Assembly: GCF_041080795.1 (NCBI RefSeq)
Contig: NZ_CP129674.1
Location: 434,001-498,000, forward strand
Source of the DNA: Bifidobacterium sp. WK041_4_12
GTDB taxonomy: Bacteria > Actinomycetota > Actinomycetes > Actinomycetales > Bifidobacteriaceae
Direction of reading: 5' to 3'
DNA length: 64,000 nucleotides
Program-made: the position numbers and the translations under genes
Shown: positions 18,172-27,613 of the stretch, piece by piece
Layout of the letters: every line of letters starts with the position of its first letter
Numbering within the stretch: the first letter of the stretch is position 1
Notes under the pieces: generated by a model
Databases searched by the model: none
What the model was told of the DNA's origin: nothing
The model's input: the letters and a program-made list of their open reading frames with translations, nothing else

Positions 18172-19263
18172 ATGCAAGAAAATTCAACAATGAACGCGAT
18201 CGTAATCAATCAGACGGAACCGCATGACGATTCGCAGAGCTTCCGCGATGCGGTCGTGGATCGACCGGCTCAACCGCAGCACAGAGATCTTCTCGTCAGA
18301 ATTCACGCCATCTCCATCAATCCCGTCGATACGAAGATATACGCATCGATGAAGTCACAGCCCACCGCTGACGCTACTCGAATTCTTGGGTGGGATGCAG
18401 TTGGCGAGGTCGTTGCAGCTGGCCCCGACGCGAAGCTCTTCCACGAAGGCGAGCGAGTCTGGTACGCAGGAGATGTGACTCGGCAGGGTTCGTACGCTGA
18501 ATATCAGTTGGTTGATGAACGAATCGTTGGACATGCTCCTACCAGTCTTGATGATGCCCATGCTGCAGCGATGCCCCTGACAAGCATCACCGCATGGGAG
18601 GCATTGTTCGACAAGCTGGGCATCGAGCATGACTCCGAGTCTGAAGCGACCAACTCAACCCGCCCCCAGGTCTCCGACACGTCGAAGCGGCAGACGCTGC
18701 TCGTCGTCGGCGCGGCAGGTGGAGTGGGATCCATGATCATCCAGTTCGCACATCGCTTGACGACGCTCAGGATCATAGCCTTGGCCTCCAGAGACGAATC
18801 GAAGCAATGGGCACTCGATATGGGTGCCGATGAGGTAGTCGATTATCATAGCGATGATCTTGCACAGCAGATACAGAAGCTCGCACCAGAGGGCGTCGAT
18901 TGGATTTTCAGCGCCTACAGCAAAAGCAATATTGGGCTGTACAACACGGTGATGAAGCCATTCGGAGAGATTGTGGCGATTGATGACCAGACCGATCTCG
19001 ACTGGTATTCTCTGATGGACAAGGCACTCTCGTGGCATTGGGAATTCATGTTCGCACGCTCGAAGCATCACGCGCCCGACATGATTCGGCAACATGAGAT
19101 TCTCGATACCGTTGCCAATCTTGTCGACTCGGGCATCATTCGCAGCGCCTTGACACAGCAGCTCAGCCCTATACACGCAGACTCCATCAACAAGGCTCAC
19201 CTCATGGTGAAAAGCGGGCACATGGTCGGCAAGGTTGCCATTGCGGATAAGCCACAGGAGTAG
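18172..19263 (+). CDS. Zinc-type alcohol dehydrogenase-like / quinone reductase family protein
   Basis: A medium-chain dehydrogenase/reductase of the zinc-independent ADH-like subfamily (TIGR02817-like). Visible are the GroES-like N-terminus with LLVRIHAISINPVDTKIY, the ILGWDAVGEVVAAGPD motif, ERVWYAGDVTRQGSYAEYQLVDE, and the nucleotide-binding LLVVGAAGGVGSMIIQFAHRL (about residues 178-198). Structural zinc cysteines are absent. Likely substrates are NADPH and reactive carbonyls or quinones; none can be named. Start may be 18172 or the internal ATG 18190. Transcribed alone. Confidence 0.85.
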   Translation: MQENSTMNAIVINQTEPHDDSQSFRDAVVDRPAQPQHRDLLVRIHAISINPVDTKIYASMKSQPTADATRILGWDAVGEVVAAGPDAKLFHEGERVWYAGDVTRQGSYAEYQLVDERIVGHAPTSLDDAHAAAMPLTSITAWEALFDKLGIEHDSESEATNSTRPQVSDTSKRQTLLVVGAAGGVGSMIIQFAHRLTTLRIIALASRDESKQWALDMGADEVVDYHSDDLAQQIQKLAPEGVDWIFSAYSKSNIGLYNTVMKPFGEIVAIDDQTDLDWYSLMDKALSWHWEFMFARSKHHAPDMIRQHEILDTVANLVDSGIIRSALTQQLSPIHADSINKAHLMVKSGHMVGKVAIADKPQE

Positions 19264-19546
19264 ATCCTTCACCTCGTCCATCTAGCGAAAGTTTTCGGTA
19301 TAGTTCCAAGGTTTTCTTCTCACAACGTATGTCTGGGTCCAGCTTGGTATAGAATTGACTGGCATTGATGCAGGGGGAGTTTTCATAGGGGAAGCAGAGC
19401 AAGCGTATCGGTGACGTGGCTGGCTCTGTCGTATGAGCAAGCTTCCATACACGGCTCAATCGTCTTGCGGGTCAATGAAGCGCGACCCATTGCAAGCCAC
19501 ACAAGAGAACAATCACAGAACAAGGGTTTCGAGGGCGATATTCCTC

Positions 19547-21391
19547 ATGTACGTCAAAACCAATACCAATACGACGGCGAACAACTATCGCTGGATCATG
19601 CCATACTGCCGACCTGACCTGCCCCGCGTGGTAGCGGCCGCAGTCCTGTTCATCGTTGACAAGATCATGGTCATGATGGTTCCCATCATCGCCGGCATGA
19701 TCGTCGATCAGGTCATCGTCAACCATCATGAGGATCGTCTTGTCAGACTATGCCTGTCCATGGTTGGCGTGACCGCAATCCGCGTGTGCGCACGCTACGG
19801 ATACCAGATGCTGATGGAGCGCTTCGGACAGAATTCGATTTTCCGGCTTGTCAGCGACGAATACGAAAAACTGCACGGTCTGGATTTTCCCTACTTCAAC
19901 CACACCCGCACCGGCGACATCATGAGCCGCATGACTTCGGACACGGATGCAATACGCCACTTCCTCTCATGGGTGCTCTACAACGCAACGGATTGCATTG
20001 TCCTCTTTGTCGGTTCGCTGGCCATGATGTTTACGATCGATTGGCGTCTGGCACTCGCTCTGGCCTGTGTCACCCCGTTCCTTTACTACTTCACGCGAGA
20101 GCTTTCGAAGCATGCCCATCCGCTGTTCTTCGATATCAGGAATTCGCTGGCACGCATGAATTCGATGGTCGAAGAGAACATCGAAGGCAATCGTGTGGTC
20201 AAGGCCTTCGTGCGCGAACCGTATGAGACGAAGGTATTCGATACCCATAACGACGATTACATGCAACGCAACATGAAGCTGGCTTACAACAGCCGAAAAT
20301 ACATGCCATGGATGGATGGAGCATCCTTCATTCTGCAGCTGATCACCCTGGTCTTCGGAGGATGGCTCATCATCAAAGGCATGATGACACTGGGGGATCT
20401 GGTCGTGTTCAACAGCTATCTATGGATGATCGACGGCCCTGTCCGCCAATCGGGATGGCTGGTGAATGATGTCGAACGATTCAACGCCTCGTGCATAAAG
20501 ATCCGCTCATTGCTCAATTCCAGCTCCAATATCGTCGAACGGGTCGGTGCAGACGCTTCCGTGAATCGAGCCCTGCAGATTCGTAAACAGGTGGGCGAGT
20601 CGGAGTCGCTCACCCCCGGACGAATCAGTGGAGAGATTCACTTCGAACATGTCAGCTTTGCCTTTGCCGACGACCCTCAGACCCCGATTCTCAAGGATTT
20701 GAACTTTTTCGTCCCTGTCGGGTCAAAGCTTGGCATCCTGGGCGAGACCGGATCCGGCAAATCCACGCTCGTCAACCTGATTGCCAGATTCTACGATCCA
20801 ACGGCAGGCAGAGTGCTGCTCGACGGCATCGATGCGCGCGACTGGCCGATAGCGCAGCTGCGGTCGCAGGTCAGCATCGTCGCGCAAGACACCTTCCTGT
20901 TCTCTGACACCATTGACAGCAACATTTCATTCGGCATGGATGCCCGAGACGAGCAGCATGTGCGCAACATGGCTTCGATTGCCGGAGCGGACAGTTTCAT
21001 TCGCAATATGCCAGAAGGCTACAACACGATTGTCGGCGAACGCGGAGTCGGATTATCCGGCGGCCAGAAGCAGCGTCTGAGCCTGGCGCGTGCGCTGGCC
21101 GACGATCCGTCGATTCTGATACTTGACGACACGACATCCGCCGTTGACATGGAGACGGAAGTGTTGATTCAGGAGCATCTGCGTGAACTCGACAGCAAGA
21201 AAACCATCGTGACAATCGCCCACAGAATCTCTTCCATCAAGGACTGCGATCTGATTCTGGTGCTCGAACACGGTCAGATCGTCGAACGAGGCAACCACGA
21301 GCAGCTTGTAGCAGCACACGGCAGATACTGGGAAATCTACAGCAAGCAGCTGGGACTGCAGTCAGGCCAGTCCGCAGGGTACGAGGACTAG
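19547..21391 (+). CDS. ABC exporter half-transporter, degenerate-site subunit
   Basis: A fused membrane/ATPase half-transporter (type IV ABC exporter). An N-terminal six-helix domain (about residues 20-315) precedes the NBD: Walker A LGETGSGKSTLVNL (about 403), Q-loop IVAQDTFLFS, signature VGLSGGQKQRLSLARAL, and Walker B ILILDDTTSAVD, where Asp replaces the catalytic Glu. That substitution marks the non-hydrolysing side of a heterodimeric exporter such as TM287/288 or BmrCD. The start at 19547 follows GAGGG and gives 614 residues; the reading frame continues upstream without a better start. The partner gene begins 16 bp downstream. Substrate unknown, probably a drug, lipid or peptide. Confidence 0.9.
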   Translation: MYVKTNTNTTANNYRWIMPYCRPDLPRVVAAAVLFIVDKIMVMMVPIIAGMIVDQVIVNHHEDRLVRLCLSMVGVTAIRVCARYGYQMLMERFGQNSIFRLVSDEYEKLHGLDFPYFNHTRTGDIMSRMTSDTDAIRHFLSWVLYNATDCIVLFVGSLAMMFTIDWRLALALACVTPFLYYFTRELSKHAHPLFFDIRNSLARMNSMVEENIEGNRVVKAFVREPYETKVFDTHNDDYMQRNMKLAYNSRKYMPWMDGASFILQLITLVFGGWLIIKGMMTLGDLVVFNSYLWMIDGPVRQSGWLVNDVERFNASCIKIRSLLNSSSNIVERVGADASVNRALQIRKQVGESESLTPGRISGEIHFEHVSFAFADDPQTPILKDLNFFVPVGSKLGILGETGSGKSTLVNLIARFYDPTAGRVLLDGIDARDWPIAQLRSQVSIVAQDTFLFSDTIDSNISFGMDARDEQHVRNMASIAGADSFIRNMPEGYNTIVGERGVGLSGGQKQRLSLARALADDPSILILDDTTSAVDMETEVLIQEHLRELDSKKTIVTIAHRISSIKDCDLILVLEHGQIVERGNHEQLVAAHGRYWEIYSKQLGLQSGQSAGYED

Positions 21392-21407
21392 GAGCAACGA
21401 AAGAACG

Positions 21408-23264
21408 ATGGCAAAGCAACGCGATACGCATGCACACGAGCGCAACGACAAGGAATCACAGGGCGCTCAGCAAAGAAATACCTTCCGCGAAGACGAAGAG
21501 CTTGAAGAGCAGATCAACATTCACGACATCGCAAGAGTTGGAGCATACCTCAAGCCCTATCTTGGCAAGGTCATGAAGATTCTGGTCGTCGTCATCGTCA
21601 TGAGCTGCATCGAAGTCGCGATTCCGTATCTGACGAAAATCGTGATTGATTCGGTGATCCCATCCAAAAGCATTCACAATCTGCTCATGCTGGGCGCAGT
21701 GTTTCTCGTGGCCGTTATCGCCTATGAGCTCTGCCTCAGATACCGCACGGTATCAATAACCCTTGTCGGTCAGCTCATGCTCAAGGACATGCGCAGGCAG
21801 CTGTTCACGCATATTCAGACACTGCCCTTCTCCTACTTCGATTCGCGACCGCACGGCAAGATTCTGATTCGCGTGGTGAACTATGTCAACACGCTTTCCG
21901 ACACCTTGAGCTCTGGCCTGATCAGCGTTATTTCTGACGTATTCACCTTCATCATCACCTTGATCGTGATGTTCGCCATCGACTGGAAGCTCGCGCTGTG
22001 GTCGCTGCTGCTCTTCCCTGCGCTTATGGTGTGGGTCAGAATACTGCAGCATTACCAGCGCAAGGCATACCAGGTACTGTCGAACAAGCAGAGCAATCTC
22101 AACGCGTATGTGCATGAGTCCATTGCCGGCGTCAAGACCACGCAGACCTTCGCTCAGGAGAGCTCACAGTTCAGAACCTTCCAGGAGCAGCAGAGCGATG
22201 TCAGAGCATCCTGGATGAAGGCAGTGCACATCCAGTTCCTGATGTGGCCCGGCGTGCAGGTGATCTCATCCATGACCATTGCCCTGATCTATTATCTGGG
22301 AATCATGCATGTCGCGGGTGTGGGCGTCACCACCGGCGTTCTGATCGCGTTCGTGGGGTATGCAAACAATTTCTGGAACCCTGTCATCAACATCGGCAAC
22401 TTCTACAATCAGCTCGTCACCTGTTCCGCCTATCTCGAGCGTATCTTCGAAACCCTCGATGTGAAATCGGAGATTCGCAACAGCGCCAACGCCGTTGAGC
22501 TACCACAGATCAGAGGACAGGTCGATTTCAACGATGTCGTCTTCCGCTACGAGCCGGAAGGACGCAATATTTTGAACCTGGTCGATTTCCATGTCAAGCC
22601 AGGCAAGACCGTCGCTCTCGTCGGCCCGACAGGAGCGGGGAAGACGACCATCGTCAACCTGCTTTCGCGATTCTACGATGTTGCCGAAGGGTCGGTAAAG
22701 ATTGACGGCTATGACCTTCGCGACGTGACACTGGATTCCCTGCGCAAACAGATGGGAGTCATGCTGCAAGACACCTTCATCTTTACCGGCACCATCAAGG
22801 ACAACATACGATATGGCCGACTCGATGCCACCGACGAAGAGATCGTGGCCGCATCCAAGGCAGTACACGCCGACGAATTCATCAACGGTCTGCCGCATGG
22901 ATACGATACCAACATCGAAGAGCGGGGATCAACGCTATCGAGCGGGCAACGCCAACTTGTTGCATTCGCAAGGGTATTGCTTGCAGATCCGCGCATTCTG
23001 ATTCTTGACGAAGCCACCAGCAGCATCGATACGCAGACCGAAGAGGCACTGCAGGCCGGACTCGCACACCTGCTGAAGGGAAGAACCTCATTCATCATCG
23101 CTCACAGACTGTCAACCATCGAGAGCGCGGACGAGATCTTCTACATCGATTACGGTCGCATCGTCGAGCATGGCACGCATCAGCAGCTCTTGGCATTGAA
23201 AAAGGCGTATTACAGGCTCTACGAATCACAATATGCAATGATCACAACAGCGAACGGCATATGA
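21408..23264 (+). CDS. ABC exporter half-transporter, consensus-site subunit
   Basis: Partner of the preceding half-transporter. After a charged N-terminus of about 40 residues come six transmembrane helices (45-330) and an NBD with Walker A VGPTGAGKTTIVNL, Q-loop VMLQDTFIFTGTIKDNI, signature STLSSGQRQLVAFARVL and Walker B ILILDEATSSID with the catalytic Glu intact. The signature is LSSGQ instead of LSGGQ. Together with the Asp-substituted Walker B of its neighbour this fits an asymmetric heterodimer. Both genes are likely co-transcribed. Substrate cannot be inferred from the neighbours. Confidence 0.92.
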   Translation: MAKQRDTHAHERNDKESQGAQQRNTFREDEELEEQINIHDIARVGAYLKPYLGKVMKILVVVIVMSCIEVAIPYLTKIVIDSVIPSKSIHNLLMLGAVFLVAVIAYELCLRYRTVSITLVGQLMLKDMRRQLFTHIQTLPFSYFDSRPHGKILIRVVNYVNTLSDTLSSGLISVISDVFTFIITLIVMFAIDWKLALWSLLLFPALMVWVRILQHYQRKAYQVLSNKQSNLNAYVHESIAGVKTTQTFAQESSQFRTFQEQQSDVRASWMKAVHIQFLMWPGVQVISSMTIALIYYLGIMHVAGVGVTTGVLIAFVGYANNFWNPVINIGNFYNQLVTCSAYLERIFETLDVKSEIRNSANAVELPQIRGQVDFNDVVFRYEPEGRNILNLVDFHVKPGKTVALVGPTGAGKTTIVNLLSRFYDVAEGSVKIDGYDLRDVTLDSLRKQMGVMLQDTFIFTGTIKDNIRYGRLDATDEEIVAASKAVHADEFINGLPHGYDTNIEERGSTLSSGQRQLVAFARVLLADPRILILDEATSSIDTQTEEALQAGLAHLLKGRTSFIIAHRLSTIESADEIFYIDYGRIVEHGTHQQLLALKKAYYRLYESQYAMITTANGI

Positions 23265-23360
23265 GCCTTACCCAAGCGATGCCGCATTCCCAGGGAACAC
23301 TCATGACTTTGTGGTTGATATAGTCAACAGAGATGAATGCTGCGGCCACAAGGAAAACGA

Positions 23361-23408
23361 GGAATTCAATGCGCTCAAGAACGTTAAGGAATGAACGCAT
23401 TGAATTCC
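23361..23408 (+). promoter_or_regulatory. 13-bp perfect inverted repeat enclosing the start codon of the acyltransferase gene
   Basis: GGAATTCAATGCG at 23361-23373 is perfectly complementary to 23396-23408, with a 22-base loop. The left arm contains part of the GAGGAA ribosome site and the ATG at 23369. If formed in the mRNA the stem would hide translation initiation. Confidence 0.55.
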
Positions 23409-24613
23409 TTCGCGTATGCGCAATCTTTGGCATTTCAATATTTCATGTGATGCTCGTCTGGTTCCAGCAGGCATCTGGACTCAGCGCCATGCATCCGCAG
23501 ACCGTCACATCCCATGCAGAAATATTGGCCACCTCGTTTCCATCCATGTGGCTGATGAGCATCATCAACCTACTCGGCGCATGGGGCAATCACGTCTTCT
23601 ACATGATTTCAGGATTCTTCCTGATCGCCTCCCTTGCCCAAAAATCAAGAAGCAAAGGATTCTGGCGCTCGCAATGCCTCGCCACGCTCAGACGAAGCAT
23701 CATCATTGTGCTGACACTGGCGTTCTACGTCTGTCTAGCGTTGCTGATCAATGCATATGTGATGCCACTTCCAAGGGTCGGCGGTTCAACATGGCTCGGC
23801 ATCGATCTCGAATTCATATGGCTGTACCTCATATTCGTAGCGCTCGCCCCTGCAATCGCCTGGATAATCGAACGCGTGGGAAGCTTCAGAGCAGAGATGA
23901 CCGTGGGCGCGATGCTTATCATCGTCTACCTGCTCAACGGGTATATCGCATTCTTCACACAGGGCAGTCTCGACGGCAGAGGCTTGGGGGACTGGCGCAA
24001 GCAAATGAGCGCAGTCACCTATCTCTTCTCCTTCGTCTTCGCCGGACTCATAGGCAAACGATTCAGAGAAGCCCACGAGTCACACAACGCATCCACGCTC
24101 TACAAGGCGTTGACATATCTCAAATCTCCGAACATCGTCACAAGACTCATAGCGCTCGCATGCGTCAGTGTTCTAGTACTGACGGGCATTCTTGCCGTCA
24201 CGGGTCACAACAGCCTTCTCTACGATCTTTCGTTCAAATCGACATCGGTCATCTCATTCGTGCTTGCACTGCTTGCATTGATGCTATGCGTGGTTTCTGC
24301 CCGAGGTCATGACGACCGAGCAAGCGCGCGGCCCAGCTCGAAATTCTTCACCGCCATCAATGCTCTTGCCCCCGGAATTCTAGGATTCTATATCGCGCAA
24401 TCGCTGATGCATGAGCTGTGGTACAAGGCGAGCTACTGTGTCATGCACGCCATCCTTTCACAGGCATCGCTGCATGGCGGGGCTGAGGGCTCTGGACTGC
24501 TCATACTATTTTTTGCTTTTGGCATCCTATTCGCAGTCGCTGTGGCCGCTGTCGTATGCCTGTTTGACCGCTTCACGCGTCAACCCGCATTACGGTTGTT
24601 GAAACTGGCATGA
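23369..24613 (+). CDS. Membrane acyltransferase 3 family protein
   Basis: A polytopic protein resembling acyltransferase family 3 (OafA/WecH-like), with about ten helices. The N-terminal RIEFLRVCAIFGISIFHVMLVW, carrying the conserved Arg and His near residues 13 and 23, is the main family signature, followed by AWGNHVFYMISGFFLIASL. Such enzymes transfer O-acetyl or succinyl groups to cell-surface glycans or lipids at the membrane. Start 23369 has GAGGAATTC directly upstream. The transcript start region can fold into a strong hairpin that covers the ribosome site. Nearby glycan genes are absent, so the acceptor is unknown. Confidence 0.8.
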   Translation: MRSRTLRNERIEFLRVCAIFGISIFHVMLVWFQQASGLSAMHPQTVTSHAEILATSFPSMWLMSIINLLGAWGNHVFYMISGFFLIASLAQKSRSKGFWRSQCLATLRRSIIIVLTLAFYVCLALLINAYVMPLPRVGGSTWLGIDLEFIWLYLIFVALAPAIAWIIERVGSFRAEMTVGAMLIIVYLLNGYIAFFTQGSLDGRGLGDWRKQMSAVTYLFSFVFAGLIGKRFREAHESHNASTLYKALTYLKSPNIVTRLIALACVSVLVLTGILAVTGHNSLLYDLSFKSTSVISFVLALLALMLCVVSARGHDDRASARPSSKFFTAINALAPGILGFYIAQSLMHELWYKASYCVMHAILSQASLHGGAEGSGLLILFFAFGILFAVAVAAVVCLFDRFTRQPALRLLKLA

Positions 24614-24766
24614 TGAAAGCAGTGCCATCGACGACGAGACCGAGCCGTCGTTCGCTTGTTGCATAATGTGGAAACCTCAAAGCAACAAATGCTTCCTATG
24701 GTGTCAGATTAGCCAAATTATTTGGGGAATTCATGGATTTGGTTCATCTACATAGGGGAGATTCTC

Positions 24767-26398
24767 TTGTCATTCAAGAAACGCTTCATTGCTGTCGCCA
24801 CATGTGTGACAGCGATTGCATCATTGGCCGCTTGCGGAGGAGTCAAGGCGGATTCGAGTGCCAGTGGCAGCTCGACTATAACAATCGGCACCACCGACCA
24901 GATCGTCAGCCTTGATCCAGCAGGCTCATACGATAACGGTTCATATGCCGTACAGATTCAGGTTTTCCCATTCCTGTACGCGCAGAACTACAATTCTTCG
25001 CAGGTAAGTCCTGACATTGCGGCCAACGCAGGTACCTGGAGCAGTGACGGCAGCGAATTCACCGTCAAGCTCAAGAGCGGCCTGAAGTTTGCCAACGGCA
25101 ACACCCTGAACTCAAAGGATGTCAAGTTCTCCTTCGATCGCATCAAGAAGATCAACGACCCGAACGGTCCTTCGTCCTTGCTGGCAAACATTGAATCCAT
25201 CGCAACTCCTGACGACAACACGGTGGTGTTCAAGGATTCCGTTCCTCACGACGTGACCTTGAAGCAGGTGCTCTCAAGCCCTGCAGGTCCTATCGTCGAC
25301 GATCAGGTCTTCTCTGCTGACAAGTTGACGCCTGCCAACACCATCGTCAAGGACAATGCCTTCGCTGGCCCTTACAAGCTCACGTCCTTCAAGCTGAACG
25401 AAGCGCTTTCGTACGCAAAGAACACAAGCTACAAGGGTCTGACACCAGCCAAGAACTCGAACGTCGATGTCCAATACTTCGCCAATACATCCAATCTGAA
25501 GCTCGCAGTTCAAGAGGGACAGGTAGACATCGCATATCGTTCGCTTACGCCAACCGACATTGCCAGCCTCTCGAAGAACAGCAAGGTCAAGGTCGTCAAG
25601 GGGCCTGGTGGTGAGGAACGCTTCCTTACCTTCAACTTCAAGACCCAGCCATTCGGTTCATCTCAGAAGGATGCCAGCACGTCAAAGGCAACGGCCGTAC
25701 GTCATGCAGTCGCCGATCTGATCGACCGCAATGACCTCGCGACATCGGTATACAAGAACACTTACACTCCCATGTATTCCTTCATTCCTGAGGGGTTGAG
25801 CGGACACGAAGACACGTTGAAGTCCGCATATGGAGACGGCAAGGGTGCCCCGGATGTCGAGAAGGCAAAGAAGACTCTGCAGGATGCAGGTGTCACCACG
25901 CCAGTTACCTTGAACATCCAGTACAACTCGGATCACTATGGTGCGTCCTCAGCAGATGAATATGCGGCAATCAAGACGCAGCTTGAGAAGGACAACGTCT
26001 TCAAGGTGAATCTGCAGCAGACTGAATGGACCCAGTACAACAAGGAACGTGTGGTCACCGACTCTTCCGATGGAGCATATCCTGTCTACCAGCTCGGATG
26101 GTTCCCTGACTATTCCGATCCAGATAATTACCTGTCTCCATTCTTCAGAGATGGCAACTTCATCAACAACGGCTATGCGAACAGTACAGTGAATGCGCTG
26201 ATCGTCAAGCAGGCTGGAGAGCAGAATGCTTCAGCGCGCGAGAAGCTGCTGAAGCAGATCCAGACCTTGGAAACCGAAGATCTGTCTACGATTCCGCTGC
26301 TTCAGGGTTCTCAGGTTGCCGTTACGGGCAAGGGCGTGAAGGGCGTTGTGCTTGACCCATCCTTCCGCTTCCGCTATGCGTCGGTAACCAAATCCTGA
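24767..26398 (+). CDS. Peptide/nickel-type ABC transporter substrate-binding lipoprotein (SBP family 5)
   Basis: Extracytoplasmic solute-binding protein of the oligopeptide/dipeptide family. The TTG start at 24767 has AGGGGAG seven bases upstream and gives a standard lipoprotein signal: FKKRFIAVATCVTAIASLAAC, with the lipobox LAAC at residues 19-22 as judged from the sequence. Further marks are IVSLDPAGSYDNGSYAVQIQVF, the SFDRIKKINDPNGPSS segment, and the QLGWFPDYSDPDNYLSPFF block near residue 445. Length of 543 is typical. It is first in a five-function operon with two permeases and a fused ATPase. Peptide cargo is inferred from family. Confidence 0.92.
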   Translation: MSFKKRFIAVATCVTAIASLAACGGVKADSSASGSSTITIGTTDQIVSLDPAGSYDNGSYAVQIQVFPFLYAQNYNSSQVSPDIAANAGTWSSDGSEFTVKLKSGLKFANGNTLNSKDVKFSFDRIKKINDPNGPSSLLANIESIATPDDNTVVFKDSVPHDVTLKQVLSSPAGPIVDDQVFSADKLTPANTIVKDNAFAGPYKLTSFKLNEALSYAKNTSYKGLTPAKNSNVDVQYFANTSNLKLAVQEGQVDIAYRSLTPTDIASLSKNSKVKVVKGPGGEERFLTFNFKTQPFGSSQKDASTSKATAVRHAVADLIDRNDLATSVYKNTYTPMYSFIPEGLSGHEDTLKSAYGDGKGAPDVEKAKKTLQDAGVTTPVTLNIQYNSDHYGASSADEYAAIKTQLEKDNVFKVNLQQTEWTQYNKERVVTDSSDGAYPVYQLGWFPDYSDPDNYLSPFFRDGNFINNGYANSTVNALIVKQAGEQNASAREKLLKQIQTLETEDLSTIPLLQGSQVAVTGKGVKGVVLDPSFRFRYASVTKS

Positions 26399-26410
26399 CA
26401 TCGATGATCC

Positions 26411-26466
26411 GGCCATGCTCATGGTGAATTCAGTGCTGCTGCGCTGAGTTAGCCATGAGCATGGCC
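26411..26466 (+). promoter_or_regulatory. 14-bp perfect inverted repeat between binding-protein and permease genes
   Basis: GGCCATGCTCATGG (26411-26424) pairs perfectly with 26453-26466 around a 28-base loop that can itself pair partly. No T-run follows. Such intercistronic hairpins commonly stabilise the upstream binding-protein mRNA and lower expression of the permease genes. Confidence 0.6.
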
Positions 26467-26498
26467 GTCACATTCGTATGTGCGATTAAGGAGTTCAT

Positions 26499-27611
26499 GT
26501 GTCTGAAGGCAGCATTCAGGGAATGCCGATAGATGGCGATTCCCAACCGACGAGCCCGGTCAAGGCAAAAGCAAAGAAAAATAGAATTTCCAGCGGATTC
26601 TTCCGCTTCGTGGTGACGCGATTCCTGCTCATCATTCCCACAGTGTTCATTCTTGTCACCGTCGTATTCTTCGTCATGCGCGCCACGGGAGACCCTATTT
26701 CAGCGGCTCTTGGTGGTCGTCTGGCACCTGAAGAATTGCAGCGACGCATTCATGCAGCAGGATATGATCGACCACTGCTTGTGCAATATCTCTCATATCT
26801 GTCTGATCTTCTACACGGCAATCTCGGTACGACGCTGACCGATAACCAGCCTGTAAGTTCGATCCTCACCCAATATGGCGCGGCAACGCTGGAACTCTCC
26901 ATTCTGTCGCTGATCGTTGCCTTGGTCGTCGGCATCCCGCTTGGCCGTCTTGCCGCACGATACCGTGACCGCGCTTCCGATGCGGCCGTTCGCGTGTTTG
27001 CCATTCTGTGCTACGCCACCCCGGTGTTCTTCCTGGGGCTTGTGCTGAAACTTATTTTCTCTGTATGGCTTGGCATTCTTCCAAGCTCTGGCAGATCATC
27101 GTTGAGCTCTACCATCCAGTTCGACAGGCTGGTCTCGCCAACGGGCCTGTACATCATCGATGCGTTCCAGCTTGGCAATATGCAGGTGCTTGGCGATGTG
27201 CTGCTCCATGCGATTCTTCCTGCACTGTCGCTCGGCTTGCTGACTGCAGGCGTATTCATTCGCCTGGTACGAACCAATGTGATATCCACCTACACTTCGG
27301 GATATGTCGATGCGGCTCGTTCACGAGGCGTGTCCGAAGGTCGTCTCCTATCCAAGCACGCATGGAAGCCGGCCCTGATCCCCATCATCACCGTCATGGG
27401 CATGCAGATAGCGCTCATGCTTGCAGGCGCCGTACTTACCGAGACCACCTTCGAATGGAAGGGGCTGGGTTTCATGCTTGCCCAGTATCTGAAGGCGCGT
27501 GACTTCGTTGCGGTGCAGGGCATCGTGATTCTGATAGCAATAATCGTTTCCGTGGTCAACTTCATCGTTGATATCGTGAGCGCCATGATCGACCCGAGAG
27601 TGAGGTACTGA
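26499..27611 (+). CDS. Oligopeptide ABC transporter permease (DppB/OppB type)
   Basis: Inner-membrane permease with six helices. After a 30-residue charged N-terminus comes FRFVVTRFLLIIPTVFILVTVVFF and the typical DPISAALGGRLAPEELQR loop, then the LYHLLHGNLGTTL-like DLLHGNLGTTL segment. The EAA-type loop is YVDAARSRGVSEGRLLSKHAWKPAL with the following PIITVMGMQIALMLAGAVLTE. GTG start with AAGGAG five bases upstream. It precedes the DppC-type permease by two bases. Confidence 0.92.
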   Translation: MSEGSIQGMPIDGDSQPTSPVKAKAKKNRISSGFFRFVVTRFLLIIPTVFILVTVVFFVMRATGDPISAALGGRLAPEELQRRIHAAGYDRPLLVQYLSYLSDLLHGNLGTTLTDNQPVSSILTQYGAATLELSILSLIVALVVGIPLGRLAARYRDRASDAAVRVFAILCYATPVFFLGLVLKLIFSVWLGILPSSGRSSLSSTIQFDRLVSPTGLYIIDAFQLGNMQVLGDVLLHAILPALSLGLLTAGVFIRLVRTNVISTYTSGYVDAARSRGVSEGRLLSKHAWKPALIPIITVMGMQIALMLAGAVLTETTFEWKGLGFMLAQYLKARDFVAVQGIVILIAIIVSVVNFIVDIVSAMIDPRVRY

Positions 27612-27613
27612 AG

